Assembly (NCBI RefSeq): GCF_000745015.1
Contig: NZ_JQNA01000001.1
Location: forward strand, 744,001-808,000
DNA length: 64,000 nt
Origin: Burkholderia sp. 9120
GTDB taxonomy: Bacteria; Pseudomonadota; Gammaproteobacteria; Burkholderiales; Burkholderiaceae
Reading direction: 5' to 3'
This document shows, piece after piece, positions 1 through 8,357 of this stretch. The number at the start of each line of letters is the position of its first letter. Positions within the stretch are counted from its first letter, which is position 1. The translations under genes were made by a program, and so were the position numbers. The notes under the pieces are model-generated. The model did no database searches. It saw nothing but the letters and a program-made list of their open reading frames with translations, and was not told the origin of the DNA.

Positions 1-1
1 G

Positions 2-1399
2 CTGGAGCGCAATCGCGAAAGCGCCGAGGCCGGCCTGCATCATGCGCAGTTCGTCGCTCGCGACATGGCGCGCCGGTTCGGCGCGGGCGTCGCGATGGCC
101 ACCGCGCACAGCCGCTACGATATCGACGCGCTGCGCGCCGCGCTGGAGTGGGCCGTCTCCGTCGACAAGGTCGAGTTGTGCACCGAGTTGCTCGACAACA
201 CCGCGCCGATCTGGGCCGCGCTCGCGCTCGTCGACGAATACATCGGCTGGGTGCGTGCGGTGCTGGCGCGGGTGGACAGCGTGTCGATGCGGCGCATCCG
301 CGACGAGATGCGGCTGCGCGCCGTGCTCGCGCGGGCGCTGACGCTCAAACGCAGCGCGTCGGCGGAGATCGTCGAGAGCTGGCAGCGCACCTACGACCTC
401 GCCAACATCTGCGCCGATACGCCGTACCGGCTGCGCGCGCTGTTCTGCCTCGTGATGTGCGCGCTCGACGTCGGCGAGATCAAGCATTGCCGGTGGCTGT
501 CCGGCCAGTTCAGCGAGATTGCGCCCATCGCGCACAGTCCGGTGGTGAGCATCAACGCGCGGCGCATCGAGGGCATCGTCACGGCGTATGGCGGCGACTT
601 CGACACCGCGCTCCGCCTGCTCGCGCCGGTGGTCGGACTCAATGACGACGCCGACGGCGTCGATGAAGAGATGAGCCGCGAGGCCAATGCCGTCGCCACC
701 AGTTATGGGCTGTCGCTGCATCTGGTGGCCCGGGCAATTCATGCCGTCACGCTGTGGCTGGTCGGCGAACCGCAGACGGCCGCCCCGCTGCGCGTCACGA
801 TCCGCGACCCCGCCGACGAGAGCGAGCCGCTCGCGTGTTGCATCGCGCTCAGCCTCGCCTGCGCGCTCGCCGCGCTCGACGACGACATCGCGCTGACCGA
901 GTCCTGCGCCGCGGCACTCGTGACGCGGGCGCGCGCGGCGGGCGTCAAACGCTGGCTGCGCGTCGGACTCGATTTCCAGCTCTGGCTCGACGCCCGGCGC
1001 GGCGATGAAGAAGCGGCGCTGCGGCTGATCGGCGGCGCGGCGAAACGCATTGCGCGCGAACGCGTGCAGGTGCCCGACATCGCGTTCATCGCCACGCTGT
1101 TGCCGCGTATCGCGCTGCATGGCGCGCCCGAGTTCGCGGCGACGCTCGGCGCGACGTTGCGCGACGCCGTGACCCGCAGCGAGCGAACCGGCGAGCTTTG
1201 GTATGTGCCCGAGCTGTTGCGTCTGGAGGCCATGGTGCGTCTGCGTAGCGGCGACGATCCGGGCACCGTGCGGCCGCTGCTCGAACGCGCGCTGCAACGC
1301 GCGCGGCAGCACGGCGCGCAGCGGCTCGCGCTGCGTATCAGCGTCGATCTCGAAGCGCTGGAAGCCTCGGCTGGTGTGGGGCTGCTTCGCGTGCGGTGA
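2..1399 (+). CDS. C-terminal part of an ATPase-type transcriptional regulator (partial)
   Basis: The reading frame is open from base 2, so the gene starts left of the window; the first in-frame ATG (65) is internal. The visible ~465 residues are an alpha-helical, Ala/Arg/Leu-rich array of TPR-like repeats. The region around residues 45-75 (aALEWAVS..., WAALALVDEYIGWV) resembles the segment that follows the NB-ARC-like ATPase in large 'predicted ATPase' regulators with a winged-helix or LuxR output domain. No DNA-binding or Walker motif is inside the window, so the regulatory role is inferred from this C-terminal resemblance only. Its last ~80 bp are duplicated just downstream, in the leader of the next gene. 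What it senses or controls cannot be read from here. Confidence 0.55.
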   Translation: MERNRESAEAGLHHAQFVARDMARRFGAGVAMATAHSRYDIDALRAALEWAVSVDKVELCTELLDNTAPIWAALALVDEYIGWVRAVLARVDSVSMRRIRDEMRLRAVLARALTLKRSASAEIVESWQRTYDLANICADTPYRLRALFCLVMCALDVGEIKHCRWLSGQFSEIAPIAHSPVVSINARRIEGIVTAYGGDFDTALRLLAPVVGLNDDADGVDEEMSREANAVATSYGLSLHLVARAIHAVTLWLVGEPQTAAPLRVTIRDPADESEPLACCIALSLACALAALDDDIALTESCAAALVTRARAAGVKRWLRVGLDFQLWLDARRGDEEAALRLIGGAAKRIARERVQVPDIAFIATLLPRIALHGAPEFAATLGATLRDAVTRSERTGELWYVPELLRLEAMVRLRSGDDPGTVRPLLERALQRARQHGAQRLALRISVDLEALEASAGVGLLRVR

Positions 1400-1533
1400 C
1401 GTTGCTTCGCTCGCTGCCTGGGGTGTCATCTGCGCTCTAGACCAGCGTTGGTCTCGAAGCGCTTGAGGCTTTGGCCGGCGTGAGGTGCTTCGCGTGCGGT
1501 GACGTCGCTTCGCCCTCTGCCTGGGGGTGTCAT
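1348..1533. repeat. Imperfect tandem duplication of the regulator 3' end
   Basis: Bases 1348-1429 and 1452-1533 are two 82-bp copies, about 104 bp apart, that align along their length with scattered substitutions and two compensating one-base indels. The first copy contains the stop codon of the upstream gene; the second lies in the leader of the next gene. Each copy holds one TTCG-N16-TTCG motif (1386-1409 and 1489-1512). Confidence 0.85.
1489..1512 (+). promoter_or_regulatory. hrpII-box-like promoter element (TTCG-N16-TTCG)
   Basis: TTCG at 1489-1492 and TTCG at 1509-1512 are separated by exactly 16 bases. This is the form of the hrpII box recognised by HrpB-type AraC activators of Ralstonia and related type III secretion regulons. 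A TACCGT sequence at 1544-1549 fits the loose YANNRT -10 element expected about 30 bases downstream. A second copy of the box is at 1386-1409. TTCG is common in GC-rich DNA, so the motif alone is not proof; the AWR-like gene starting at 1584 makes it more meaningful. Confidence 0.5.
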
Positions 1534-1583
1534 ACGTGCTGCATACCGTGGGTTCAACTGCCGCTCGTTGAACGCCACTCGCC

Positions 1584-4500
1584 ATGTCCGACATTCATGC
1601 CGTACCGCCGCGCGTGCCCCGCACGCCCGAAACCGAAGCAGCCGAAGCGACCGCAGCGCCGGTTCATCGGCCCGGCGAAGCGCCTGTCGCGACGCCCGCC
1701 GGCGCGCCGCAAGCGCGGCCACTGGTCGACGATACGCTGCTGGGCCGGCTCGGCAATACGCTATCGCGAACCGGTGCGCGGTTACGGGCAAGCAAGTTCG
1801 ATGTCAGCACCGCCCTGTCGCAAGCGAGCCGGCACGGCAAGCCGTTCGCGCCGGCGGACTTCACGGCTAACGGCGAGCGGTATCCGGCTAAACCGGTGGC
1901 GGGGTCGAGCGCGGCGGCAACACCGTTGGCTAAGAGCGAACGGCAGAGCCGTCAGGCGCTTGGGAAGACGGCGCGTGCTTCGGGTGGCTCGGGTGGCTCG
2001 GGTGGTTCGGGTGCTTCGGCGGCGGCTTCTTCGGGTGCTTTGGCTTCTTCGTCTTCGGCTGCTTCGGCTTCATCCATCGCGGCGGCCGCGCACGGCGCTA
2101 CGCCTGCCGCCGCACACGAGCAACCCGCATCGACGATCCCGCTCGACGCCATGGCCAGCGAAGCCGCGTTGCGCGAGTACGTCGGCCATCAGCTCCCCGC
2201 GCCTGCGAACGATCTGCTCGCGCAGGCCACGCTGTCGCATCGCCTGAGCGCATTAGGCGGCCCCGACGCCGCGTTGCCGGCGAGTCGCGGCGCGCTCGTC
2301 GCCCAAGCCTTGCACGGCGCGACGATCGGCGACTCGCGCAGCGCCAACGACGTGCTCGACGCGCTCGACCACCTCGACTTCGCGCAGATGCACACCGCCC
2401 GCTCGAGCACACCGGCCGAAGCCGGCGCATGGCAGGTCGCGCGCACGCTGGCGCGCACCGATGCCGGTTTCGAAGCGCTCAACCAGTTGCGTCATGGCGG
2501 CCAGCCGCCGCCCGGCACCGCGTCGACCCAGCTCGCGCAACGCATGATGCTGCAAGCCGCCGACGCGCTCGATCCGCCACTCCACGGCGCGGGGCCCGCG
2601 CAGGATCCGGCGCCCGCGGCGGTCGCCGCACGCGCCGCGCCGGCAGCGGGCACGCCCGTCAGCGATGCCCCGCTCGCCTGGCAAGCCTACGACGCGGCCG
2701 CGACACTGACCACGCAAGGGCGCGGCGCGTTGAACGCCGATCAGAAAGGCGCGTTCTTCGCATGGCGTCAGAACTTCCGCGAGGACGGACGCGGCAGCGA
2801 TTTGTCGCAGGCACGCGAGCGTCTGAACAAGTTCTCGGCGAAGACGATCGACCGCGTCGGCGAAAACCGCTGGAAGAGTTTCTTCCCTCGCCTCGTCGGC
2901 AAACGCAGTTCGCCGCTGTCGGCGCTGCGCTTCGGCACGCAAGGCGTGCCGCGCAAGACCGTCGGTGCCGAACAGGCCAAACTCGAAGACGGCATGCGCC
3001 AGGCGTTGGCGCCGTTGTGCGAGCGCCCGGAAATGCGCGCCGCGGCGGCGTTGTCGCACGCGCGTCCGGAGCAGTCGATCGCCGAACTCGCCGCGCTGCA
3101 TGTCTGGCTAGAAGCTGGCGGCTTTCCGAACGGCCGGCTCGACGCCGGCCAGTTGCATCAGGTCACCGAACGCGCGCAGCAGTTGTGCGCGGAACTGCAG
3201 CCGCGCGATGTCGGTTCGCCAGCCACGCTCGACCGCCTGCGCGCCGAGACCACGCGTTGGGCCAACACCGACCCGCACACGCTCGCGCGCAGCAAGCCGT
3301 TCAAATCGATCGCGAAACAGCCGTTCAATCTGGAACGGCTCGCGTCATGGGGCAAGGTCGCCAAGGTCCCCGCCGATTCGCCGTTCTGGACCCAGGTGTC
3401 GTCGCTGAAGGATCGGGCGCGGCCGCCTACCCCGACCGCCGATGCGGAGAGCGCCGGCGCGGTCCGGCAAACGCTCAAGGACGTCGCGCACGATCTGCAA
3501 TCGAGTTCGCGGCTGCGTCTGACCGACGGCAACCGCATCGGCGTCAGCACGCGCGGGTTGTCGGCGAATCTCAGCAAAGTCTTGCATGCGGGCGCCGTGC
3601 CGATTGCGCCGCGCCTCGATCTGCGCGCGTCGAAAACGCGTGAAGCCGTGGTCGAATTGAGTCGCGGCACGCATGGCGTCGAGATGTTCGTCGGCACCGC
3701 CAAAACGCAGGTGCGGCATGCGGGCGTCGGCTTGCTGGTCGGCTATGACGTCGACGTCGGCCTGACCCAGATGCGCGCGGGACTGACCACCCAGGCCGTG
3801 CTGCATTCGCAGGAGTTGTCCGAGCCGAGCGGCGTGTCGCTGCGCGTGGCACGGCGCGTCAATCAGAACGGCACCGGCTATGACGACGGCGCGATGCGCG
3901 AGAAACTCGAAGGCGTTATCGATCACGTTTTCGACGAGACGACCCAGACGCACGGGGCGAATTCGGGCGGCGCGCGCGGCACCTGGAACCGACTCGCCGA
4001 GCACTATTTCGACGATCCCGACGTGTCCGTCAGTTGGACCGATACGGTGGCGCGCACGGTCAAGCGCGGGGCCTCCGCCGACGTGGGCGTGTCGGTGAGC
4101 GTGCCCAAGGTCGGCTCGCCGTTTCGCGCGGGCGCCGCGCTCGGCATCGGCTATGAAAAGACCGCGAAACAGACACTCGATTCGAACGAACAAAGCGGCC
4201 GCGTGCAAGTCGAGCAGCATCGGGTGGGCGCCGGCTCGCGGCTGATCGGACGCTTGAGCGGGACGCTCAGTGCGACGCAATCGGTTGGCGCGCACGATTC
4301 GAGCGTGGGCGTGGGCCTCGTTTCGCTCGATGCGCCGTCAGCTAGCATGACCTTCGCCGACGACAGCCATCTCGCCAAGGTGCAGCTCGTGCGCGAGAAC
4401 GGCGCGCTGATGCATCGCGCGTGTCTGTTCGACACCGAGTATTCCAGCGCCGAGACCTACACGCGCGCGGTCGATGCGAGTCGTGATCAGTGGGTCGATC

Positions 4501-4973
4501 TTTTTGCAGAGCAGGCGCTGGCGGAGCAGGATGCCGAGCGTCAGGACGCGCGGTTGAACGGTCGGCCAGCGCCGCAGCAACCGCCGGCGCGTGCGGTTGC
4601 AGAGGAACGGCTTGATCGGCATCTCGGTGATGTGAAGGCGAATCGGCGGCCGAATCAGACTTACTTCCATCGGTATCGGCTCAAGCGGGGTGTGGCCAAA
4701 CAACTCGATTTGCTGGCGGCGATGTCGAAGCAGTTGCCGCCGGCGGAGACGGCGGCGGGACATCAGCAGATCGATGCGAAGGTAGATGGGATTCTGAACG
4801 ATCCCGCTTCGTGGATGCCGATTGAGTTGAAGGTTAAAGAACGGACGACGAGCACGCGGAGTCCGGGGTTTAACTTCGCATTGCAGTTGAATACGCAGAC
4901 GAGTGCGACGGGGGATCGGGAGTTGTTTGCGGAGAGTATTCCGTTTGCGTTGGTGGATCGGTTGGATGGGTAG
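1584..4973 (+). CDS. Putative AWR-family (RipA-like) type III secreted effector
   Basis: The product is 1129 residues, within the range of the large AWR (RipA) effectors of Ralstonia. It has no signal peptide or membrane segment. The first ~130 residues are Pro/Ala/Ser/Thr-rich, as in many type III secretion signals. Residues 133-170 form a low-complexity Gly-Gly-Ser then Ala/Ser linker. An Ala-Trp-Arg triad occurs at residues 393-395 (FFAWRQNF), the signature that names the family. The C-terminal half is rich in Gly/Val/Ser strand-like stretches. A TTCG-N16-TTCG box lies 72 bases before the ATG. No secretion apparatus or chaperone gene is in the window, so delivery would depend on a system elsewhere. 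No strong ribosome site precedes 1584, so the start is provisional. The family call is from memory of the triad, size and overall character, not from an alignment. Confidence 0.55.
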   Translation: MSDIHAVPPRVPRTPETEAAEATAAPVHRPGEAPVATPAGAPQARPLVDDTLLGRLGNTLSRTGARLRASKFDVSTALSQASRHGKPFAPADFTANGERYPAKPVAGSSAAATPLAKSERQSRQALGKTARASGGSGGSGGSGASAAASSGALASSSSAASASSIAAAAHGATPAAAHEQPASTIPLDAMASEAALREYVGHQLPAPANDLLAQATLSHRLSALGGPDAALPASRGALVAQALHGATIGDSRSANDVLDALDHLDFAQMHTARSSTPAEAGAWQVARTLARTDAGFEALNQLRHGGQPPPGTASTQLAQRMMLQAADALDPPLHGAGPAQDPAPAAVAARAAPAAGTPVSDAPLAWQAYDAAATLTTQGRGALNADQKGAFFAWRQNFREDGRGSDLSQARERLNKFSAKTIDRVGENRWKSFFPRLVGKRSSPLSALRFGTQGVPRKTVGAEQAKLEDGMRQALAPLCERPEMRAAAALSHARPEQSIAELAALHVWLEAGGFPNGRLDAGQLHQVTERAQQLCAELQPRDVGSPATLDRLRAETTRWANTDPHTLARSKPFKSIAKQPFNLERLASWGKVAKVPADSPFWTQVSSLKDRARPPTPTADAESAGAVRQTLKDVAHDLQSSSRLRLTDGNRIGVSTRGLSANLSKVLHAGAVPIAPRLDLRASKTREAVVELSRGTHGVEMFVGTAKTQVRHAGVGLLVGYDVDVGLTQMRAGLTTQAVLHSQELSEPSGVSLRVARRVNQNGTGYDDGAMREKLEGVIDHVFDETTQTHGANSGGARGTWNRLAEHYFDDPDVSVSWTDTVARTVKRGASADVGVSVSVPKVGSPFRAGAALGIGYEKTAKQTLDSNEQSGRVQVEQHRVGAGSRLIGRLSGTLSATQSVGAHDSSVGVGLVSLDAPSASMTFADDSHLAKVQLVRENGALMHRACLFDTEYSSAETYTRAVDASRDQWVDLFAEQALAEQDAERQDARLNGRPAPQQPPARAVAEERLDRHLGDVKANRRPNQTYFHRYRLKRGVAKQLDLLAAMSKQLPPAETAAGHQQIDAKVDGILNDPASWMPIELKVKERTTSTRSPGFNFALQLNTQTSATGDRELFAESIPFALVDRLDG

Positions 4974-5073
4974 CTGGGACGGTGCGATCCACGCTAATGC
5001 CGCCGCGCTTGCTGACGGGGACCCGTGGCGGCAGAATACAGCGTAAATTGAAACCACCGACTCGGGAGGGCAG

Positions 5074-5412
5074 ATGGCAGGAAGACGTAATCACCGCCAA
5101 CGCAAAAAATTGCGAATTGGCGAATATCAGGAACTGGGCTTCGAAGTGTCAGCGCAGTTCACGCATCCGCTTGAAACCGATCAGCGTGACGCGCTTCTTG
5201 ATGCATTTCTGGCGGAGTGCATCGAGGCCAACGGCATGCTATTCGGCGGAGGCATGAACGACAGCCTGGGTGGCTTCATCGTGGATAATTCCGCTCGAGG
5301 ATCGGCCACCGACGACCAGCGTGAACATGTACGCCACTGGCTAGAAGGAAGAGAGGAATTTGCCAGCGTTGAGGTGGCACCGCTTAGGGACGCCTGGTAC
5401 GGGTACGATTGA
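5074..5412 (+). CDS. yggL: YggL family 50S ribosome-binding protein
   Basis: This 112-residue basic-start protein matches the YggL/DUF469 family along its length: an Arg/Lys-rich N-terminus, then the ELGF motif (about residues 24-27), a conserved ...DaFLAECIEaNGMLFGGG segment, a glycine-rich GGFI stretch, and a C-terminal HVRHWLEGR helix followed by the aromatic WYGYD end. E. coli YggL (about 108 residues) associates with the 50S subunit; the exact role is not settled. The gene stands alone, preceded by GGGAGG a few bases before the ATG. A weak hairpin (CGCGTG at 5425-5430 with CACGCG at 5439-5444) follows the stop and may end transcription. Confidence 0.85.
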   Translation: MAGRRNHRQRKKLRIGEYQELGFEVSAQFTHPLETDQRDALLDAFLAECIEANGMLFGGGMNDSLGGFIVDNSARGSATDDQREHVRHWLEGREEFASVEVAPLRDAWYGYD

Positions 5413-5537
5413 TAGGACTCATGGCGCGTGGTTTTCCACACGCGTCTTTATGGTCTTTCGGACCGACGCCTGGGTGACGGATCGTTTGACCATGGGTAAG
5501 CGAATAATGCCGTGGCGCCAAGCGCCGACGCGCCGTC

Positions 5538-5774
5538 TCACTTGCGCATGTATCGCGCTCCGATCGCACCGCCCCAATACATTTTCCCGTCCTTCTCCAT
5601 CGACCACGGGTTCGAATGCTCGCGGTGACTACGCGCGACGTAGCCCTCGGCCTCGGACTTAAGCCGTGCGCGCTCTTCACAACGATGGCGCCGATGCCAC
5701 TGAGCCTTGCCGGCTGATTCGCTCTCTGCGGTGGTTATGCCCATGATGGGATTCTTTCTCCTGCTGCGACTCAT
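5538..5774 (-). CDS. Conserved small protein of the SRSxRKxPI(F/M)G type
   Basis: This 78-residue basic protein begins MSRSRRKNPIMG and carries an S-E-S...K-x-x-H-R-R-H-R segment, followed near the C-terminus by the WSMEKDGKMYW stretch. It resembles a widespread family of uncharacterised small bacterial proteins with the same beginning and a WSM-KDG motif. The start at 5774 is preferred over the longer frame to 5807 because GAGGT sits just before it. No function is assigned in what I know of the family. It lies downstream of and co-oriented with the small membrane protein at 5905-6183. Confidence 0.65.
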   Translation of the reverse strand: MSRSRRKNPIMGITTAESESAGKAQWHRRHRCEERARLKSEAEGYVARSHREHSNPWSMEKDGKMYWGGAIGARYMRK

Positions 5775-5904
5775 TTTGCACCTCAGTTTTGATAGCTGAA
5801 CGTGCAAAAGCCCGCACGCGGCGGGCTAAATGAGATTCGAGAGTGCTTCTGCCGGTCGCCATTGTCCGGGACTTGGAGCCTGGCACACTCAGGCAGGCTC
5901 GGGA

Positions 5905-6183
5905 TCAGTGAGAAGCCTGCCGCGCTCTGAGGTGTCGAATCAGAGTTGACGCCACCCAGACGACAATCGCCGCGATGATAAAGCTCGCGGTAAGCAATAC
6001 GCCCAACAACACGTTTTCCTCACCCTCGGTGCCGGCTGTTCGGAACAGCTGGAACAACGGCGCCAATGCCGTCCACGCCGCATCGCTACCGACCCAGCGC
6101 GCCAGAGGGCCAACCTGCGAAAGACCGATGAATACGAGCGGGGTAAGCAAGGCAGCGAGAGCCATGCGCAAGATGCTTTTCAT
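5905..6183 (-). CDS. Small two-helix membrane protein, putative immunity partner of the Tlde1-like gene
   Basis: The 92-residue product has a hydrophobic segment at about residues 5-27, a polar middle with Gly-Thr-Glu-Gly-Glu-Glu, and a second hydrophobic segment at about 58-82, ending in a basic tail. It would sit in the inner membrane with a periplasmic loop. Its ATG overlaps the stop of the upstream Tlde1/DUF2778 gene by four bases, so the two are translationally coupled. Type VI peptidoglycan-targeting effectors are typically followed by a small exported or membrane immunity gene, and that arrangement is the only basis for the role proposed. The sequence itself was not recognised. Confidence 0.5.
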   Translation of the reverse strand: MKSILRMALAALLTPLVFIGLSQVGPLARWVGSDAAWTALAPLFQLFRTAGTEGEENVLLGVLLTASFIIAAIVVWVASTLIRHLRARQASH

Positions 6184-6660
6184 CGCACTTCCACCGTTCC
6201 GTAGTACGGGATATCCGTACCGGGGATCATCGTAGCCGGTTGAGATAGCAGGTAGCCTCGCAGGCGATCAAACTGCGCCTGCGATGTGAGCGTGATGCAT
6301 CCATCGCTGACATTCCAGCGGCCGGTAGGATGCAACCGGAAATTGCCGCGCCTCACGCCGTTGACGAACGTCCAATCGTCAATCTTGCCGTCGGCGCTGT
6401 ACAGCGCGAACCAGGTGGCGCGCTCACTCTTAGACCAGATATCGAGCGAAGTCACGCAGCCGTCCAAGCCGGCCGCCGGGTTCGCGCGTGATGATGTAGT
6501 AGCGTCCCTTCGGAATTGGTCCTGCTCCGACAACTGCGGTATCAGAGGGATTGTCGATGTGTTGACTATTGCCTGAAAACGCAGCCACTCCTCCGAAACC
6601 AGAGCAGACTAGAGCGGACACTTTCTGATTGTTAAGCGTGAAATAGCAGGATGCAGGCAT
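6180..6660 (-). pseudogene. Tlde1/DUF2778-family effector (L,D-transpeptidase/carboxypeptidase-like), frameshifted
   Basis: Two overlapping frames together make one protein of about 160 residues. The first (start 6660, with GAGGG upstream) gives the N-terminal half with SGNSQHIDNPSD and GPIPKGRYYI, ending after GGRLGRLRDF. The second gives DIWSKSERATWFALY and the catalytic-type motif HPTGRWNVSDGC with its His and Cys. Both halves match DUF2778/Tlde1, type VI effectors that attack periplasmic peptidoglycan. The reading frame is lost between about 6441 and 6452; removing one base there would join the halves. As written, the protein stops at 6430 before the catalytic Cys. It could be a true inactivation or a one-base sequencing error. 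The gene lies between tRNA-Leu and its coupled small membrane partner, in sequence that looks less GC-rich than the surroundings. Confidence 0.75.
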
Positions 6661-6935
6661 TACCAAGCCCTCAATTGCGATAGACGACGGTAATGTATGA
6701 CGAAATAGATCGCGCAGGCAACGCAGGAAGTTGAACAGCAGTGAAGTTATGCGGACTGGCTGCGAACAGCCCAGCGCTGTCCCACCGACTGTCCTCACAT
6801 AACAGAATCGTCCCAAAAGCTGCCCACCCTGACGGGTGTCAATAGGAAACGTTGAGCAACGATGGGAGTTAAACCTGGTTAAACCCTGAACGCAGAGGGT
6901 TTCTTGCCAACTACGGGAAAAGCTGGGAGAACCCA

Positions 6936-7020
6936 TGGTACCGGGGACCGGACTTGAACCGGCAAGCCGTGAGGCGGCGGATTTTAAGTCCGCTATGTTT
7001 ACCAATTTCATCACCCCGGC
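6936..7020 (-). tRNA. tRNA-Leu (anticodon UAA)
   Basis: Read on the minus strand, the 85-nt sequence starts GCCGGGGTGATG and ends with an encoded CCA. The acceptor arms pair (first pair G-U), the anticodon stem reads CGGACT-TAAA-ATCCG giving UAA, there is a class II variable arm, and the T arm is GCCGGTTCAAGTCCGGT. The Tlde1-like patch begins directly after its 3' end, a common site for integration; no matching 3' repeat was found. Confidence 0.95.
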
Positions 7021-7175
7021 AGGGTGTTGAATCTTACGTGGACGCGAATTCTACCATTGCCTGGCGAGCGCACCAAACCGGCGCAATCCGGAGGTCCACC
7101 CGCCCATCCCCGCCCCCGCCGCGCTGAATTTCGAAGTCATCCGCAAGTCACAAAGCTTCCCGATAATCCGCTCAC

Positions 7176-7187
7176 GAAAACGTTTAC
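7176..7187. promoter_or_regulatory. Putative LacI-family operator before the regulator gene
   Basis: The bases GAAAACGTTTAC contain the perfect palindrome AAACGTTT centred on CG, as is typical of LacI/PurR-type sites. It is about 30 bases before the LacI gene, and a second partial copy (GACGTTTA) follows at 7193-7200. Autoregulation of the regulator is the likely use; this is inferred from form and position only. Confidence 0.45.
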
Positions 7188-7217
7188 AACCCGACGTTTA
7201 CAACCGAGCGGAACCCC

Positions 7218-8291
7218 ATGACCCCGACGATCAAAGATGTCGCCGCGCACGCTGGCTTCTCCATCGCCACGGTCTCGCGCGCGATCAACGCGCCGCACAC
7301 CGTGAACCCCGTCACGCTCGACAAAGTGCGTCAATCGATCGACGCCCTCAACTTTCGCCCCAGCCCGCTGGGCCGGCAACTGCGCGGCGAGCGCACGCGT
7401 CTGATCGGCGTGATTCTGCCGACGCTCGCCAACCCCGTGTTCGCCGAATGCCTGCAAGGCATCGACGAACTCGCGTCGGCGCAGGGCTACCGGCTCATGC
7501 TGATGACCACCCAGTACGACGCCGACCGCGAACGTCACGCGATCGAAACGCTGCGCGAACATCGCGTGGAAGGCCTGATCCTGACGGTGTCCGACGCCGA
7601 CACGCACCCGCTGCTGGACGAACTCGACCGCGACGGCCTGCTTTACGTGCTGATGCATAACGACACGGTGCGTCGCCCGTCGGTGTCGGTCGACAACCGT
7701 CTCGCCGCCTACGACGGCGTACGCATGCTGATCGCGCACGGCCATCGCCGCATCCTGATGCTGGCCGGTTCGCTGGCCGCGTCCGATCGTGCCCGTCAGC
7801 GGCATCTGGGTTACTCGCAAGCCATGCAGCAGGCCGGCCTCACCCCGGCGCCCGCGCTCGAAGTCGATTTCAACGCCGACGAGCTGTCGCCGTCGGTGCT
7901 CGCGCATCTGACCAGCGGGCCGAATCGCCCGAGCGCGCTGTTCTGCAGCAACGACCTGCTCGCGATGGTGGTCATGCGCGGCCTGCGCCGCGCGCGTCTG
8001 CAAATTCCGCACGACATGTCGATTCTCGGTTTCGACGGCCTCGCCGTGGGCGATCTGCTGTCGCCGCCGCTCGCCAGCATCTGCGCGCCGAATCGCGAAA
8101 TCGGCTGCGCGGCGTGGCAGCGTTTGCTGGCGCGCGTCGGCGGTACGTACGAAGCGTTGAACGAAACCTCGCTGACGCTGACCTTGCCGCACAGCTTGCG
8201 CCAGGGCGCGACCATCGCGGCGATATCGAATCGCGATGCCACGTCGCCGCCGCATGCATCGGCGGCGACCACGGAAAAACCGTTCGCCTGA
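7218..8291 (+). CDS. LacI-family transcriptional regulator
   Basis: The 357-residue protein has a LacI helix-turn-helix at residues 1-25 (TIKDVAAHAGFSIATVSRAIN), a hinge helix ending near residue 60, then a periplasmic-binding-protein-like effector domain starting LIGVILPTLANPVFAE and including ALFCSNDLLAM and GFDGL. The last ~25 residues are an unconserved Ala/Thr-rich tail. It is the first gene of a co-oriented cluster with an ABC importer and a GpdQ-like phosphodiesterase and is the obvious candidate for their ligand-responsive regulator. The gap to the importer is 66 bases, with a good ribosome site. The effector is not readable from sequence. Confidence 0.9.
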   Translation: MTPTIKDVAAHAGFSIATVSRAINAPHTVNPVTLDKVRQSIDALNFRPSPLGRQLRGERTRLIGVILPTLANPVFAECLQGIDELASAQGYRLMLMTTQYDADRERHAIETLREHRVEGLILTVSDADTHPLLDELDRDGLLYVLMHNDTVRRPSVSVDNRLAAYDGVRMLIAHGHRRILMLAGSLAASDRARQRHLGYSQAMQQAGLTPAPALEVDFNADELSPSVLAHLTSGPNRPSALFCSNDLLAMVVMRGLRRARLQIPHDMSILGFDGLAVGDLLSPPLASICAPNREIGCAAWQRLLARVGGTYEALNETSLTLTLPHSLRQGATIAAISNRDATSPPHASAATTEKPFA

Positions 8292-8357
8292 CCCGTCCTT
8301 CGACTCACGCACCTCGACCCCGAACCACCCGCTCTCGTCCTCTCCAGGAGACCCGCA

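Noticed and set aside
5600..7020. Genomic island with an attachment repeat at tRNA-Leu
   Set aside because: The position and lower GC fit, but I found no copy of the tRNA 3' end on the far side and no integrase.
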